Shown: piece by piece, positions 34,750 to 44,035 of the stretch
How positions within the stretch are numbered: the first letter of the stretch is position 1
Layout: every line of letters begins with the position of its first letter
NCBI GenBank assembly: GCA_050011815.1
Contig: JBEKIJ010000002.1
Span: 140,184-204,183, forward strand
Source: Chersky-840 sp050011815
Lineage (GTDB): Bacteria; Actinomycetota; Acidimicrobiia; Acidimicrobiales; UBA8190
Direction: 5' to 3'
DNA length: 64,000 nucleotides
Translations under genes and position numbers: made by a program
The notes under the pieces: model-generated
Database searches by the model: none
Seen by the model: the letters and a program-made list of their open reading frames with translations, nothing else
What the model was told of the DNA's origin: nothing

Positions 34750-36417
34750 TCACGGTCCGGTCGGCACCACCGGGGCGGCTCCGCCGGGAGTGAGGACCTC
34801 GATCCCCGCCGCGTGGGGGCTGTAGGTCGATCCCAGGCCCACCACGATGGCGTCGCCGACGGTGGCGATCCCCGACCAGTTGGACTGGGGCAGCTTGACC
34901 TGGGCGATGAGCTTGCCCGTCGCCGCGCTGCGCACCTGGACGGCCGAGGCCGAGAGGGCCAGGCCGTCGAAGGTCATGCCGCCGGCCACCGTGGTGGGCG
35001 AGAACGAGGCGGCCAGGTTCTCCTGCCACGCCACCGACCCCGTGGCCGCGTCGAAGGCATGGTCCGAAGGCTCCTGACCCGCCGTGTCGCGCGGGTTGGA
35101 CGGATCACAGAGTTTCGATTTCGACCCGTTGCTCTCGAACCGGCCGAAGTCGCCGATGGCGGTGGCGCCGTAGACGCGCCGGCCGTCGTAGGCCGTCGAC
35201 GCGATGAAGCCGCCCGAGAACCCCCCGAACACGACGTTGGTCGCCCACCGCAGCGCCCCGGTGCTCGGGTCCAACGAGTAGTAGGTGCCGTCCTTGGAAC
35301 CCTCGCCCAGGAAGGTGGCGTTCCCACCGGCGTCGACGCCGGCGTTGGCGGTGGCGCCGAAGTCCCAGTCGCATTGGATGTCGGGGTTGGGCGGGCGGTA
35401 CTTCCAGGCCAAGGCGCCGTCGCTGACACGCAGGGCGATGATCGACTCGGCCAAGGGCTCGCCGTTGGAGAAGTCACAGTCGGCGGTGCCGTACACCACG
35501 AGCCCCGAGGCAGGGAGCACCGTCCCCGACGACCACACGCTCCCGCACCCGTTCTCGAGCACCTGGCCCTGGGCATCGGCGTCGGTCTGGTACTCCCACA
35601 CCGGGTCGCCGGTGGCGAGGCTGGCCCCCACCACGTACCCGCCGTACCCCGCGGCGCCGTCGACGTCCACGCCGAACAGCACGATGCCGTCGTCGACCAC
35701 CGGCGACGAGAAGATGCGCGTGCCGTCCTGGTCGGGGTTGGGGGGCTCGTCGGGTCGTCCCGTGTAGTCGTGCTCCCAGTACACCGCGCCCGTGGCCGCG
35801 TCCAGCGCGTAGAGGGTGTACCCGCCCCCGAAGATGACAAGGGCGGGGCGGGCCCCCGAGGCCGGCTCGTACCACGCCGAGGACGTGATGAGGCCGCCGT
35901 CGGAGGTGAGGTCGCGGTGCGCCTCGCCCGGATAGGGCTCGACCCCGTTCTGGGCCTTGACCCTCGTCTTCCACCGCAGTTTCCCCGTCTCGAGGTTCAC
36001 GGCGTAGAAGGTGTCATCCCACGATCCGACGTAGACCACCCCGTCGACCACCGTCGGGGTGGCCGTCACCGAATCACCGGTGGGAAAGAGCCACGCCTGG
36101 CGCAACGTCTTGACCGTGGCCGGGGTCAGCGTGGTGCGGCCGTGGAAGGTGTGCTGGGCGTCGTGGCCGTAGGTGGGCCAGTCCCACGGTCCCGGGGTGC
36201 CCGGAGTGCTCGGCACCGCCGGCACCGTGCCCGAGGTCGTCGGCGTCGGGAAGGTGGTGGTGGAGACGGTGGCGGCGTTGCGCACCGGTGACCCGCCGCA
36301 GGCGGCCAGGAGCGCGCTCAACACCAGGACGACCCCGGTGCCGGCCGACCGCCGTGCGGCCCGGTTCTTCGACCGTGCCCCGAGGGGCCCGGGTCTCACC
36401 ACGCATCGGTTACGCAA
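34750..36417 (-). CDS. PQQ-type beta-propeller lipoprotein
   Basis: 555 residues. The N-terminus has a lipobox (LLAACGG) after a hydrophobic stretch, so it should be a lipoprotein on the outer face of the membrane. The rest is made of propeller blades with the W/A-x-x-G-x-x-x-W pattern: VDGVVYVGSWDDTFYAVNLE, TGKLRWKTRV, YTLYALDAATGAVYWEHDYT, DPSTGALRWATNV, FDAATGSVAWQENL. There are no clear Asp/Glu residues for PQQ catalysis, so it may be a binding or scaffold protein like BamB rather than a dehydrogenase. A TTG or GTG start (36417 or 36402) is uncertain. It lies 3 bp after the next lipoprotein gene. Confidence 0.8.
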   Translation of the reverse strand: MRNRCVVRPGPLGARSKNRAARRSAGTGVVLVLSALLAACGGSPVRNAATVSTTTFPTPTTSGTVPAVPSTPGTPGPWDWPTYGHDAQHTFHGRTTLTPATVKTLRQAWLFPTGDSVTATPTVVDGVVYVGSWDDTFYAVNLETGKLRWKTRVKAQNGVEPYPGEAHRDLTSDGGLITSSAWYEPASGARPALVIFGGGYTLYALDAATGAVYWEHDYTGRPDEPPNPDQDGTRIFSSPVVDDGIVLFGVDVDGAAGYGGYVVGASLATGDPVWEYQTDADAQGQVLENGCGSVWSSGTVLPASGLVVYGTADCDFSNGEPLAESIIALRVSDGALAWKYRPPNPDIQCDWDFGATANAGVDAGGNATFLGEGSKDGTYYSLDPSTGALRWATNVVFGGFSGGFIASTAYDGRRVYGATAIGDFGRFESNGSKSKLCDPSNPRDTAGQEPSDHAFDAATGSVAWQENLAASFSPTTVAGGMTFDGLALSASAVQVRSAATGKLIAQVKLPQSNWSGIATVGDAIVVGLGSTYSPHAAGIEVLTPGGAAPVVPTGP

Positions 36418-36420
36418 GCG

Positions 36421-37839
36421 TCACCCGAAGCCGGCCGTGCCCGGGGCGTCGGTGGAGGGGCCCTTGTCGGGAGCCGGGTTCTCGGCGGGGCCCGACAACG
36501 GCGCGGCGATGGCCCCCGTCGGGTACGGGCACACCTGGGTGGCGGGAACGCACATCGTCACGCTGGTGGGGAAGTCGAACCCGCTGGCGATGGCGACCGG
36601 CGCGGCGGGTTGGCCGTTGGTGACGGCCACCCGCATCACCCGTCCTTGGTTGGAGCCGGGGCCGCACCCGGTCAGGAGCCCCTTGCACACCACGTGGATG
36701 TCGACGAAATACAGCGTCCCGTCCGGCGCGATGGCCATGCCGAAGGGGTTGAACTGGTTCGGGCTCTTGCCGAGATCGGCGATCGACGTCCCGGCCAGCG
36801 TGCCCCGCCCGGGCTCGGGCTTGCCCTCCTGGGTCACCCACTGGATCGACGGGCTCCCGATGTAGCTGCTCACGGCGATGCAGTCACAGGTCGGGTCCTT
36901 GGCGACGCCCGAGGCGAAGGGCGCCTTCACGAAGGTCGAGATGTGCACCTTGCTGCGGGGGTAGAGCCCGCCCGGGCAATCCGCCGCGCTCGCCGGCAGG
37001 GACGACGCCGCGAAGCGGAGCACGCTCGAGGTGCCGACGTTGGGGACGAGCACGTCGCCGTTGTCGGCCAGAGCCATCATCCCGGGCTGGGCCAACCCAC
37101 CCGAGCCGTCGGTGTGATGGGGACCGGTCCCCCCCGAGGTCGGACCGTAGACGATGCAGTAGGTCGTGTAGTTGGGGGCGAACCACTCCACCAACCGCCC
37201 GCTGCTCGGGGACGGGTAGTCGCCCTGGGCGGTGGCGATGTCGTTCCCGAAGACGTTGCCGGCCTTGTCGACGGCGCACCCGGTGTAGGTCTGGTTGTTG
37301 TTGAACACTCCGTTGCTGGTCGGAGGCGAATCACTGCCGATGCTCTGGCCCGGCATCTTGTAGGGGCCGGGCACGTACAGGGTCTGCCCGCTGAACGAGC
37401 CGTTGGGCTCGTCGAGCTCCACGCCGTCGGCGGGCTGCTTGTAGGGCTTGGCACTCCCCAGGTTGTGCTGGGCGGGCAAGGTGGGGTCGTAGCCGACCAC
37501 GAAGCGGCCGTCGGGGAGCAGGCACATCTGGCCGTTGGGGTCCCAGGGCGGCACCAGCTGGCCCTGGGTTCCCGAAGGCATGGACAGGAAGTCCTCTTCT
37601 TCGTTCTGGTCCCAGTAGACCAGGTAGCTCGCCTTGGCCGTGCTGCCGCCCGCCACCAGGGGGACGCTGTTGCCCGGTGGCGTCGTCGCCGACGCGGGCG
37701 CCGTGGTGGCGGTGGTGTTGGTGCTCGGCGTGTTGGACGAGCACGCCGCCAGCACCACCGCGACCGCCATGACCCCGAAAACGGCCCGGGCCCGACCTCC
37801 CCGGTGACCACGCGCACGACCGTCACCGTCACGTTGCAT
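36421..37839 (-). CDS. Secreted lipoprotein with NHL/SMP-30-like repeats
   Basis: 472 residues from an ATG with GAGGGGAG before it. The signal ends in a lipobox (VAVVLAACSS), then a Thr/Ala/Ser linker. The body has propeller-like repeats: MCLLPDGRFVVGYDPTLPAQ, CAVDKAGNVFGNDIATAQGD, MMALADNGDVLVPNVGTSSV, FGMAIAPDGTLYFVDIHVVC and RVMRVAVTNGQPAAP, which match NHL or SMP-30/gluconolactonase-like blades. Pairs of Cys (CDCIAVSSY, VCKGLLTGCGPGS) suggest disulfides. No catalytic metal site is clear. It is followed by the PQQ-type lipoprotein gene with 3 bp between them, so the two probably work together at the cell surface. Confidence 0.75.
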   Translation of the reverse strand: MQRDGDGRARGHRGGRARAVFGVMAVAVVLAACSSNTPSTNTTATTAPASATTPPGNSVPLVAGGSTAKASYLVYWDQNEEEDFLSMPSGTQGQLVPPWDPNGQMCLLPDGRFVVGYDPTLPAQHNLGSAKPYKQPADGVELDEPNGSFSGQTLYVPGPYKMPGQSIGSDSPPTSNGVFNNNQTYTGCAVDKAGNVFGNDIATAQGDYPSPSSGRLVEWFAPNYTTYCIVYGPTSGGTGPHHTDGSGGLAQPGMMALADNGDVLVPNVGTSSVLRFAASSLPASAADCPGGLYPRSKVHISTFVKAPFASGVAKDPTCDCIAVSSYIGSPSIQWVTQEGKPEPGRGTLAGTSIADLGKSPNQFNPFGMAIAPDGTLYFVDIHVVCKGLLTGCGPGSNQGRVMRVAVTNGQPAAPVAIASGFDFPTSVTMCVPATQVCPYPTGAIAAPLSGPAENPAPDKGPSTDAPGTAGFG

Positions 37840-37982
37840 CGCATGCTCCCCTCGCGAGCCCCGTCCCCTGGGGCTGACGCCGGCGTCATAGTAGGCCGCT
37901 GCCCCCCAGCGCGCCCGGACCGGGGGGGAGCCACGGGCGCGAGAGGGTCCCGGCGCCCCGCGCCGGCCGGGCCGCGGCGGTG

Positions 37983-38678
37983 TCAGGTCTGGTGCGAGAA
38001 GGCGGCGCGCGTCCGTTTCCCCAGAGTGCGGGCCCGACCGACGAGCGGCGAGATACTGCGCACGGCACCGTTTCCCGGCACCTGGTCGACGGTCACGGCG
38101 CCCTCGCAGCGCTCGACCACGAACCGGCACAGCTCGGGCATGGCTGCCACCGTGGCGGGCGGCCACGAGTGCAGGAGCACGATGGCATGGGTGGCGCCGG
38201 CGCGTTCTCGCGCCGTGATCGCCTTGTCGATGGCGGGGACCAACGCGCCGCGGTCGGTCATGGCGTAATCGTCCACGTCGACGTCCCAGCCCACGTGGCG
38301 GTACCCGAGGGCCCGGAGCTGTCTCGTGATGCGGGGGCTCTCGGCCCCCGAGCCGTAGGGCAGTCGGTACCAGGGCCGGGCGTCGACGCCGAGCGAGGCC
38401 TCGATCTGCTCGTGGCCCCTGGTCACGTCCTGGCGGACCCCCGGGGACGAGAGCAGGCGGGTGTCGACGTGGTAGTAGGAGTGGTTCCCCACCAGGTGTC
38501 CCGAGGAGCTGATGGTGGCGGCCGCCTCGGGGTTGGCGGCCGCCCACCGTCCCTGGACGAAGAAGGTGGCGCGGATCCCCGTGGCGTCCATGGCCTCGAC
38601 GATCGACGCCACCGAGCCGGGATCGGCGTGCCCGCGCTGATCGGGATCCTCGACGTCGACGGTGAGCGAGACCAGCAT
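37983..38678 (-). CDS. NodB-family polysaccharide deacetylase
   Basis: 231 residues. The NodB motifs are present: motif 1 as SLTVDVED with Asp8 and Asp11, motif 2 as GNHSYYH with the zinc ligands His66 and His70, motif 3 as WYRLPYGSG and motif 5 as IVLLHSWP with a conserved His. There is no signal peptide or membrane segment, which is unusual for wall-acting deacetylases, so it may modify a lipid-linked sugar inside the cell or be exported otherwise. It starts 25 bp after the BY-kinase gene stop and is the last gene of the leftward polysaccharide operon. Confidence 0.82.
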   Translation of the reverse strand: MLVSLTVDVEDPDQRGHADPGSVASIVEAMDATGIRATFFVQGRWAAANPEAAATISSSGHLVGNHSYYHVDTRLLSSPGVRQDVTRGHEQIEASLGVDARPWYRLPYGSGAESPRITRQLRALGYRHVGWDVDVDDYAMTDRGALVPAIDKAITARERAGATHAIVLLHSWPPATVAAMPELCRFVVERCEGAVTVDQVPGNGAVRSISPLVGRARTLGKRTRAAFSHQT

Positions 38679-38703
38679 GCGAGAGCGAACGCGACCGGCC
38701 CGG

Positions 38704-40248
38704 TCAGCGTTGCCAGTAGCCGGTCTGGCCCGGGTTCTCGATCGGTCGGGGGACAGGGGGGACCGCAGGCGTCTCGCCCGACGACCGGAGCACGGTCGGC
38801 TCGGCCACCCGCAGGGAATCGGAGCGCTCGACGCCCGCCACGCGGCCGTTGGGCGCGCCGCCGCGCGACACCCGGGACGGCCCGGTGTTGGCCGGCGCGG
38901 CCGGGGCCACGACGGGAGGTGGCGCGTCGGCGCGCCGGAAGTGCCCGTACCCGTAGGTCCCGTCACGACGCTTGCGGTTGAACCGCACCCGGTTGAGCAC
39001 GATCGCCACGTTGGTGTTGGCGGTGTCCAGACGCAACAAGCACTGCTGGAGCCGCTCGGGATTGAACCGGCGGGCGTCGACCACCACGATCACGAGGTCG
39101 ACCATGGTGGCGATGAGGACGGTCTCGGCCACGCCGATCAAGGGCGGGCAGTCGATGACCCCCGTCTCGTGACGCTCGCGCAGCTGCTCGATCAGCAGGG
39201 GCAGGTGGGCGGAGACGATGTCGGACGGGTGCCGGTCGATGATGCCGGCCGGGATGACATCGAGATAGGGGTTGGGCGTCCGTGACGCGTGGGCCAGGGC
39301 GTCCTCGGTGCGACGGCTCGTGACCCCGGGGCCGAAGGGCACGCCCATCTGGGTGTGCAGGGCCGGCTTGCGCAGGTCACAGTCGATGGCGGTGACATGA
39401 CGGTCCTGGGCGGCCAATGCCCAGGCGATGTTGGTCGACACCGAGGTCTTGCCTTCACCGGGGTCGCACGAGGTCACCGCGATCATCGCCGAGGAGTGGG
39501 CGGGGAGGCTGATGAGGAGGTTGCTGCGCAACTCCTGGAAGGCCTCCATGGCCATCGGCTCGCTGTGCTTCACGAACAGGTCCGTGGGCCGCAGACCGGC
39601 CACGGCCACGCGCGGGATCTCGCCGAGCACCGTGGCGCCGATCCGTTCCTTGACCTCGGTGACCCGGCTGAGCCGGCGCCGGATGCCCGCCGCCCACATC
39701 GCCGCGAAGATGCCGAGGATGACGCCGAAGGCGGCCGCACCCAGCAGGAGGGGCGTGCGCGGGTTCGACGGTGACGTCGGTGGTGTGGCCGGAGACAGCT
39801 GCAAGAGCTCGTAGCCCGACAGCGCCGGCTTGGGTTGGAACGAGATCAGTTGCCTGGCCACGGCGTTGGCGAACTTCGACGCCGCCACCTTGTTGGTGCT
39901 CGTGGAGCTGATGGTGACGATGAAGGTTCCGGGGTCGACCGTGGCGGTGGTCGTCGCCCCGATGGCCCGGTACGGCAAGGGCACGTTGGCACGCGCCGCG
40001 GCGAGGTTCGAGGCGCTCGTGGCCTCGGCCGGCAGCTGTGGCGCGATGAGGGCGATCTCCGCCGGGACGTTGCTGTTGCCGTTGACCGCGCTCCCTGGCG
40101 CGGGCTGCACGGCCAACAGCGTGGTGGCGGTGTAGTGCTTGGCCGGGAGGAACGCGGCCGCACCCCCGGCCACGACGCACAGGACGAAGGCCGCGATGGC
40201 GACGACAAGGTTCCGCCGGACGTCTCGTATGAGCTGGCGAATTTCCAT
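38704..40248 (-). CDS. Wzz/BY-kinase: polysaccharide co-polymerase and tyrosine autokinase
   Basis: 514 residues. Two membrane helices (residues 14-34 and 167-188) flank an extracellular Wzz-type domain, then a P-loop kinase: Walker A in SCDPGEGKTS near 260-269, the A' motif VTAIDCDLRKPALH and the B motif ETGVIDCPPLIG. The C-terminal tail holds Tyr residues (GTYGYGHF, GQTGYWQR) that could be autophosphorylated, though fewer than in Wzc. It controls polymer chain length and export. It lies 4 bp downstream of the Wzy/ligase-like gene. The tyrosine phosphatase about 10 kb away in the same locus is the expected partner. Confidence 0.9.
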   Translation of the reverse strand: MEIRQLIRDVRRNLVVAIAAFVLCVVAGGAAAFLPAKHYTATTLLAVQPAPGSAVNGNSNVPAEIALIAPQLPAEATSASNLAAARANVPLPYRAIGATTTATVDPGTFIVTISSTSTNKVAASKFANAVARQLISFQPKPALSGYELLQLSPATPPTSPSNPRTPLLLGAAAFGVILGIFAAMWAAGIRRRLSRVTEVKERIGATVLGEIPRVAVAGLRPTDLFVKHSEPMAMEAFQELRSNLLISLPAHSSAMIAVTSCDPGEGKTSVSTNIAWALAAQDRHVTAIDCDLRKPALHTQMGVPFGPGVTSRRTEDALAHASRTPNPYLDVIPAGIIDRHPSDIVSAHLPLLIEQLRERHETGVIDCPPLIGVAETVLIATMVDLVIVVVDARRFNPERLQQCLLRLDTANTNVAIVLNRVRFNRKRRDGTYGYGHFRRADAPPPVVAPAAPANTGPSRVSRGGAPNGRVAGVERSDSLRVAEPTVLRSSGETPAVPPVPRPIENPGQTGYWQR

Positions 40249-40252
40249 GGTC

Positions 40253-41683
40253 TCAGATCACCTCGTGATGGCGTGTTGCCTGATAGGTACGCATGGCGGT
40301 GGAGCCGCCCCCTCCTGAGGTCACCGCGCTGCGAAGCATGCCGAGCGAGAGCCCGAATACCGTCGCAAGCCGGTAGTTCTCGAAGATCGATTCGACTTGG
40401 CCCTTGGCCACCAACCCGAGCACCACCGCGAACAGAGCCAGGGCCAGGACCGCCACGGTGGGGTCGGGGTGCATGCGCCAGGTGGCGAATCCGTTGACCA
40501 GGGCGGTCACCAGGGCCAGCAGGAACAGGCCCAGGCCTATGAGCCCCGTCCGCAGCCACAGGTCGAGTCCGATGTTCTCGGTGAGGTCGGTCACGATGTA
40601 TTGATTCGGCCCGGCTTGGAAATAACTGTACTCGAACCCGAGCCCTTGACCCAGGAACCAGTGCTGTTGGGCGTCGGCGAGGGCCACGCTCCATTTGTTG
40701 ATCCGGTCTTGGGCCGACTCCTGCTTGGCCTCCGAGTTCAGGGTCGCTCCCAGGGTGCTGTTGTAGGTGGAGGCCAAGGGGCCGGTGACCGATTTCTGCG
40801 ACGTGATGGCGGGGATGACCGACACCGCCAGCACCACGCCCACGACGGCCAGAGCGGCGACGGCCACCTCTCCGGACCGGATCCGCAGCCGCTCCCGGGC
40901 CGTGGACCCGATGCCCACCACCACGACGACGGTCACGACGGTTCCCAAGGTGATCAGCACGGCGCGTTGGAACGCGAAGAACGGGCTCAGCGCCAGTGGC
41001 ACCGTACACAGCAGGTTGAGCCGACTGCGTCGATCCTTGTTGAGCTCGAGCAGGAACCCGATGACGCCGACAGACACGAAGATCGTCGCCGCATCGGTGC
41101 CGAGGACTCCGAAGTTCACGAGACGGAGAAGAGGAATGTCGACCGCGTAGCTCTTGTGCGCCGCGTCCAAGAGGATGAGGACGGTCGCCGACAGGGCCGA
41201 CCACTGCAGCAGTCGTTCGAACCCGCGCCCTTCGAGGTAGCGCCGAATGGGCACCCCCGACGCCAGCGCGTAGGCGGCCATGACGTAGATGATGGCCTTT
41301 GCCTCGTACGGGAGTTTCACCAGGCTGTTGTGGCGGAGGATGCCTTCGACGGCCTCGAGCGCCCACCACGCCGCCACGCTCAACCACAGCAGGGCAGGGA
41401 AGCCGATGCTCTTCGGCGTGCCCTTGATCAACAACCGGGCGACGAGCGCCACGGTGATGATCACTTCCGGCAGGCGGAATTCGAGCGAGCCGGTCCCGGG
41501 ATGGAACAGGCCCTGGGGCACAGTCGTCTCGTCGCCCCACAGGCTCGACTCCACCACGAGCATGCCGAGGAGCAAGAAGACCACCCAGTGCTCGCGGCCC
41601 GACCGCTCCCACCGCAAGAAGAGGTAGAGGAGCATCCCCGACGCCACGGCCGCCCCCGCCAGGAGGATCAGCTTGGCGATCAC
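40253..41683 (-). CDS. O-antigen ligase/polymerase-like membrane protein
   Basis: 476 residues with about 11-12 transmembrane helices. The topology matches Wzy/WaaL-type proteins: many short helices, then a long periplasm-side loop (GPLASTYNSTLGATLNSEAK, ESAQDRINKWSVALADAQQH) with HWFLGQGLGFEYSYF, which resembles the conserved W-x-x-GxGxG region of O-antigen ligases, followed by further helices (LWLRTGLIGLGLFLLALVTA). It would polymerise or transfer the lipid-linked repeat unit. Its GTG start overlaps the stop of the preceding glycosyltransferase by 4 bp, so the operon is tightly coupled. Start and topology are approximate. Confidence 0.78.
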   Translation of the reverse strand: MIAKLILLAGAAVASGMLLYLFLRWERSGREHWVVFLLLGMLVVESSLWGDETTVPQGLFHPGTGSLEFRLPEVIITVALVARLLIKGTPKSIGFPALLWLSVAAWWALEAVEGILRHNSLVKLPYEAKAIIYVMAAYALASGVPIRRYLEGRGFERLLQWSALSATVLILLDAAHKSYAVDIPLLRLVNFGVLGTDAATIFVSVGVIGFLLELNKDRRSRLNLLCTVPLALSPFFAFQRAVLITLGTVVTVVVVVGIGSTARERLRIRSGEVAVAALAVVGVVLAVSVIPAITSQKSVTGPLASTYNSTLGATLNSEAKQESAQDRINKWSVALADAQQHWFLGQGLGFEYSYFQAGPNQYIVTDLTENIGLDLWLRTGLIGLGLFLLALVTALVNGFATWRMHPDPTVAVLALALFAVVLGLVAKGQVESIFENYRLATVFGLSLGMLRSAVTSGGGGSTAMRTYQATRHHEVI

Positions 41684-42825
41684 CGCGCCACGCTTTGCAG
41701 GAGAGGGGCGAGGGCGACGTCCCAGGTGTGCCGGGCCGCCACGGCGTCGTGGCCGGCCCGACCGAGGGCGTCGGCCCGGTCAGGATCATTGAGCAGGCCG
41801 CTCACCGCCTCGATCATCGACTCGGGGTTGTCCGCCACCACGACGCCCTCTCCGATCAGGTCTTCGAGCCCGTCCACGGCGACAGACGTGGCCACCACGG
41901 GGCGACCGCTGTCGAGAGCCTCAAGGATCTTCAGGCGGGTACCCCCTCCGGACCGCAGCGGAGCTACCGCCACTCGCGCCTGGGCAAGGTACGGGCGGAC
42001 GTCAGAAACGGTACCGGAAACCTCCACCGACGAGGACGCGAGGGCCCGGACCGAGGCGGCAGGGTCCCGGCCCACGAGCAGAAGTCGAGCGTCTGGGGTG
42101 CGGCGGTGCACCTCGGGCCAGACGTCCTCCCCGAACCACACCGCGGCGTCGACGTTGGGCGCCCAACCCAAGGTGGCCACGAAGACCGCCGTCGGCGTGG
42201 AGGCGGGCGCCAGGGGGCCCGAGGGATCGGGATCCTTGCCGTTGGGGCAGACGAGGACGTGTCGAACGCCGGCGGGCAGGCGATGGCGTTCGCGTTCGCT
42301 CACGACCACGACCGTGTCGAAGCTCGGCATGAGGGCCCGCTCCATGGCGCCGAGGGCGGCGGCCTCGGCATGGGCGAGAAGCCCCTTGGGGCCGCGCCCG
42401 ACGTGCGCGTAGCTGCGCACCAACGCCGACTCCACGTTGTGCAGGTCGAGCACCCGTCGGCGGGCGGACACGTTGCGCGCCACGGGCACCATCTGGAGGT
42501 ACTCCACCTGGAGCACGTCGACGGGGCCCTCCGACGCGGCCCGCCGCACCTCGTCGACGAGCTCGGGGCTGTAGAACCGTCCCGCCGAGATGCTGCGGGT
42601 CCGCAGGACCCCGCGCGCCGCGCTGGTGGCGCGGGGCCGCCACGGGACACTGCGCACGTCGATCCCGAGACGCTTGAGTCCCGCCACGTCGCCGTCACCG
42701 TCGTCGTAGGCGCACAGCACGACATCGGCGCCGTGCGCCAGGCGGGTGGCGACGGCCAGGGCGCGCTGCTTTCCCCCGTCGTTGTCGGGAAGGGGGACGA
42801 ACTTCGTGACCATGAGGACTCTCAT
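41680..42825 (-). CDS. Glycosyltransferase, GT4 family
   Basis: 381 residues, GT-B fold. The N-terminal donor-side opening MRVLMVTKFVPLPDNDGGKQ is typical; RRVLDLHNVES and TVVVVSERERHRLP follow. The C-terminal half has LLLVGRDPAASV and the GT4 acceptor/donor segment LAQARVAVAPLRSGGGTRLK, then ILEALDSGRPVVATSVAVDG and a terminal helix. The Glu of the usual E-x7-E is in KILEALDSG. It transfers a sugar to the polysaccharide intermediate in the cytoplasm; donor and linkage are unknown. It overlaps the gene on each side by 4 bp, being the middle of three closely coupled genes. Confidence 0.85.
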   Translation of the reverse strand: MRVLMVTKFVPLPDNDGGKQRALAVATRLAHGADVVLCAYDDGDGDVAGLKRLGIDVRSVPWRPRATSAARGVLRTRSISAGRFYSPELVDEVRRAASEGPVDVLQVEYLQMVPVARNVSARRRVLDLHNVESALVRSYAHVGRGPKGLLAHAEAAALGAMERALMPSFDTVVVVSERERHRLPAGVRHVLVCPNGKDPDPSGPLAPASTPTAVFVATLGWAPNVDAAVWFGEDVWPEVHRRTPDARLLLVGRDPAASVRALASSSVEVSGTVSDVRPYLAQARVAVAPLRSGGGTRLKILEALDSGRPVVATSVAVDGLEDLIGEGVVVADNPESMIEAVSGLLNDPDRADALGRAGHDAVAARHTWDVALAPLLQSVAR

Positions 42826-44024
42826 CGCCCGCCCCCCGGGGCGCCGGCGGACCGCCGCGCCGCCTGGCGGTACAACTCCGCGGCGACATCGGCGCGGGCC
42901 TCGATCCCGCGCGTCTGGGCGGTGACCCGTCCACGCTCGGCCAGCCGGGCTCGCAACTCGCTGTCGGTGAGGAGCCGGTCGAGCGCCTTGGCCAGCGCGT
43001 CCACGTCCCTGCTGGGGACGAGCAACCCGTTGTCGCCGTCGAAGACGAAGTCGGGGATGCCCCCGGCCCGGGTCCCGATGACCGCCACGCCCGATGCTTG
43101 GGCCTCGAGGACGCTCAACCCGAAGGGCTCGGCCACCGACGCGTTGACGAGGATGTCGAGGCTGCGCAAGGTGGAGGGGACGTCGCTCGTGCGACCGACG
43201 AAACGGACGCGATCACCGAGGAACCGCTCGGCCTCGGCCCGCACGCGTTCGGGATACCCGTCGGGCGCGAGCCCACCGCTGCCCACCACGACCAGATGGG
43301 CCCGGGCGGCGTCGCCGTCCAATTGCCCCATGGCCCGGACGAGCACGTCGACGCCCTTCTCGGGGTCGATGCGACCCACGATCCCCACCAGGGGGGCGGC
43401 GTCGTCGGAGGTGAGGTGGCTGCGCACCGAGGGCGGGACCGGTCCGGGTCCGAACCTGTCGAGGTCGACCGACAGCGGCACGATGCGGACGTGGCTGGCC
43501 CCCCGAGGCCCGATGCAGTCGGCGACGGCCTGGCTGATGGCCACGGCCGTGGTCGACAGGGCCGCGGCGGCGGTGAGCACCTTGCGCCCGAGCCCGGGGC
43601 GCACGAGGTCGTAGAGCTCGATGACCGACGCCCGTCGCGCCACGCGACCGGCCAGGGCGCAGTCGAGGTGGGCCCACAGGCTGTTGGAGTGCACCAGGTC
43701 GAAGTCCCGGGCCGCCCGGGCGATCATCCACACCGATCGGGCGCTCGAGACGAGCTCACCCGCCATCTGCCGCCCCGACGGGCGGCTCTGGGCATCGGGG
43801 CCACGCAGGCCCTGGTGCTCGGGGAAGGCCAGGGGAATGAAGGGCAGGTCGAGGCGACGCCAGTGCTCTTCGAGGTCACCGCCCGGAGGCGAGCCCAGGG
43901 TGAGGTCGATGCCCCGCTGCGCGAGGGGGCCGGCCAGCGCCATGGTGGCGAGCTCTGCTCCCCACACCTGGCGGGAGTAGCTCACCTCGAGGACGCGCAG
44001 TCGCGTGGAGTCCTTGTCGCGCAT
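42822..44024 (-). CDS. Glycosyltransferase, GT4 family
   Basis: 400 residues from an ATG at 44024. The N-terminal half has VLEVSYSRQVWGAELATMAL and FDLVHSNSLWAHLDCALAGR; the hinge is AVAISQAVADCIG. The C-terminal GT-B half has PLVGIVGRIDPEKGVDVLVR, HLVVVGSGGLAPDGYPE, VRFVGRTSDVPSTLRSLDIL and SVAEPFGLSVLEAQASGVAV, with the E-x7-E pair in EPFGLSVLEA, then IGTRAGGIPDFVFDGDNGLL. These are classic GT4 features. It adds a sugar to the polysaccharide repeat. The stop overlaps the next start (ATGA), and the GT2 gene lies 11 bp upstream on the same strand. Confidence 0.88.
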   Translation of the reverse strand: MRDKDSTRLRVLEVSYSRQVWGAELATMALAGPLAQRGIDLTLGSPPGGDLEEHWRRLDLPFIPLAFPEHQGLRGPDAQSRPSGRQMAGELVSSARSVWMIARAARDFDLVHSNSLWAHLDCALAGRVARRASVIELYDLVRPGLGRKVLTAAAALSTTAVAISQAVADCIGPRGASHVRIVPLSVDLDRFGPGPVPPSVRSHLTSDDAAPLVGIVGRIDPEKGVDVLVRAMGQLDGDAARAHLVVVGSGGLAPDGYPERVRAEAERFLGDRVRFVGRTSDVPSTLRSLDILVNASVAEPFGLSVLEAQASGVAVIGTRAGGIPDFVFDGDNGLLVPSRDVDALAKALDRLLTDSELRARLAERGRVTAQTRGIEARADVAAELYRQAARRSAGAPGGGR

Positions 44025-44035
44025 CGAAGGGTCTC

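Noticed and set aside
34645..36291. A 548-codon plus-strand frame opposite the PQQ-type lipoprotein
   Set aside because: No domain, shadow composition, and the opposite strand has a lipobox and propeller repeats.
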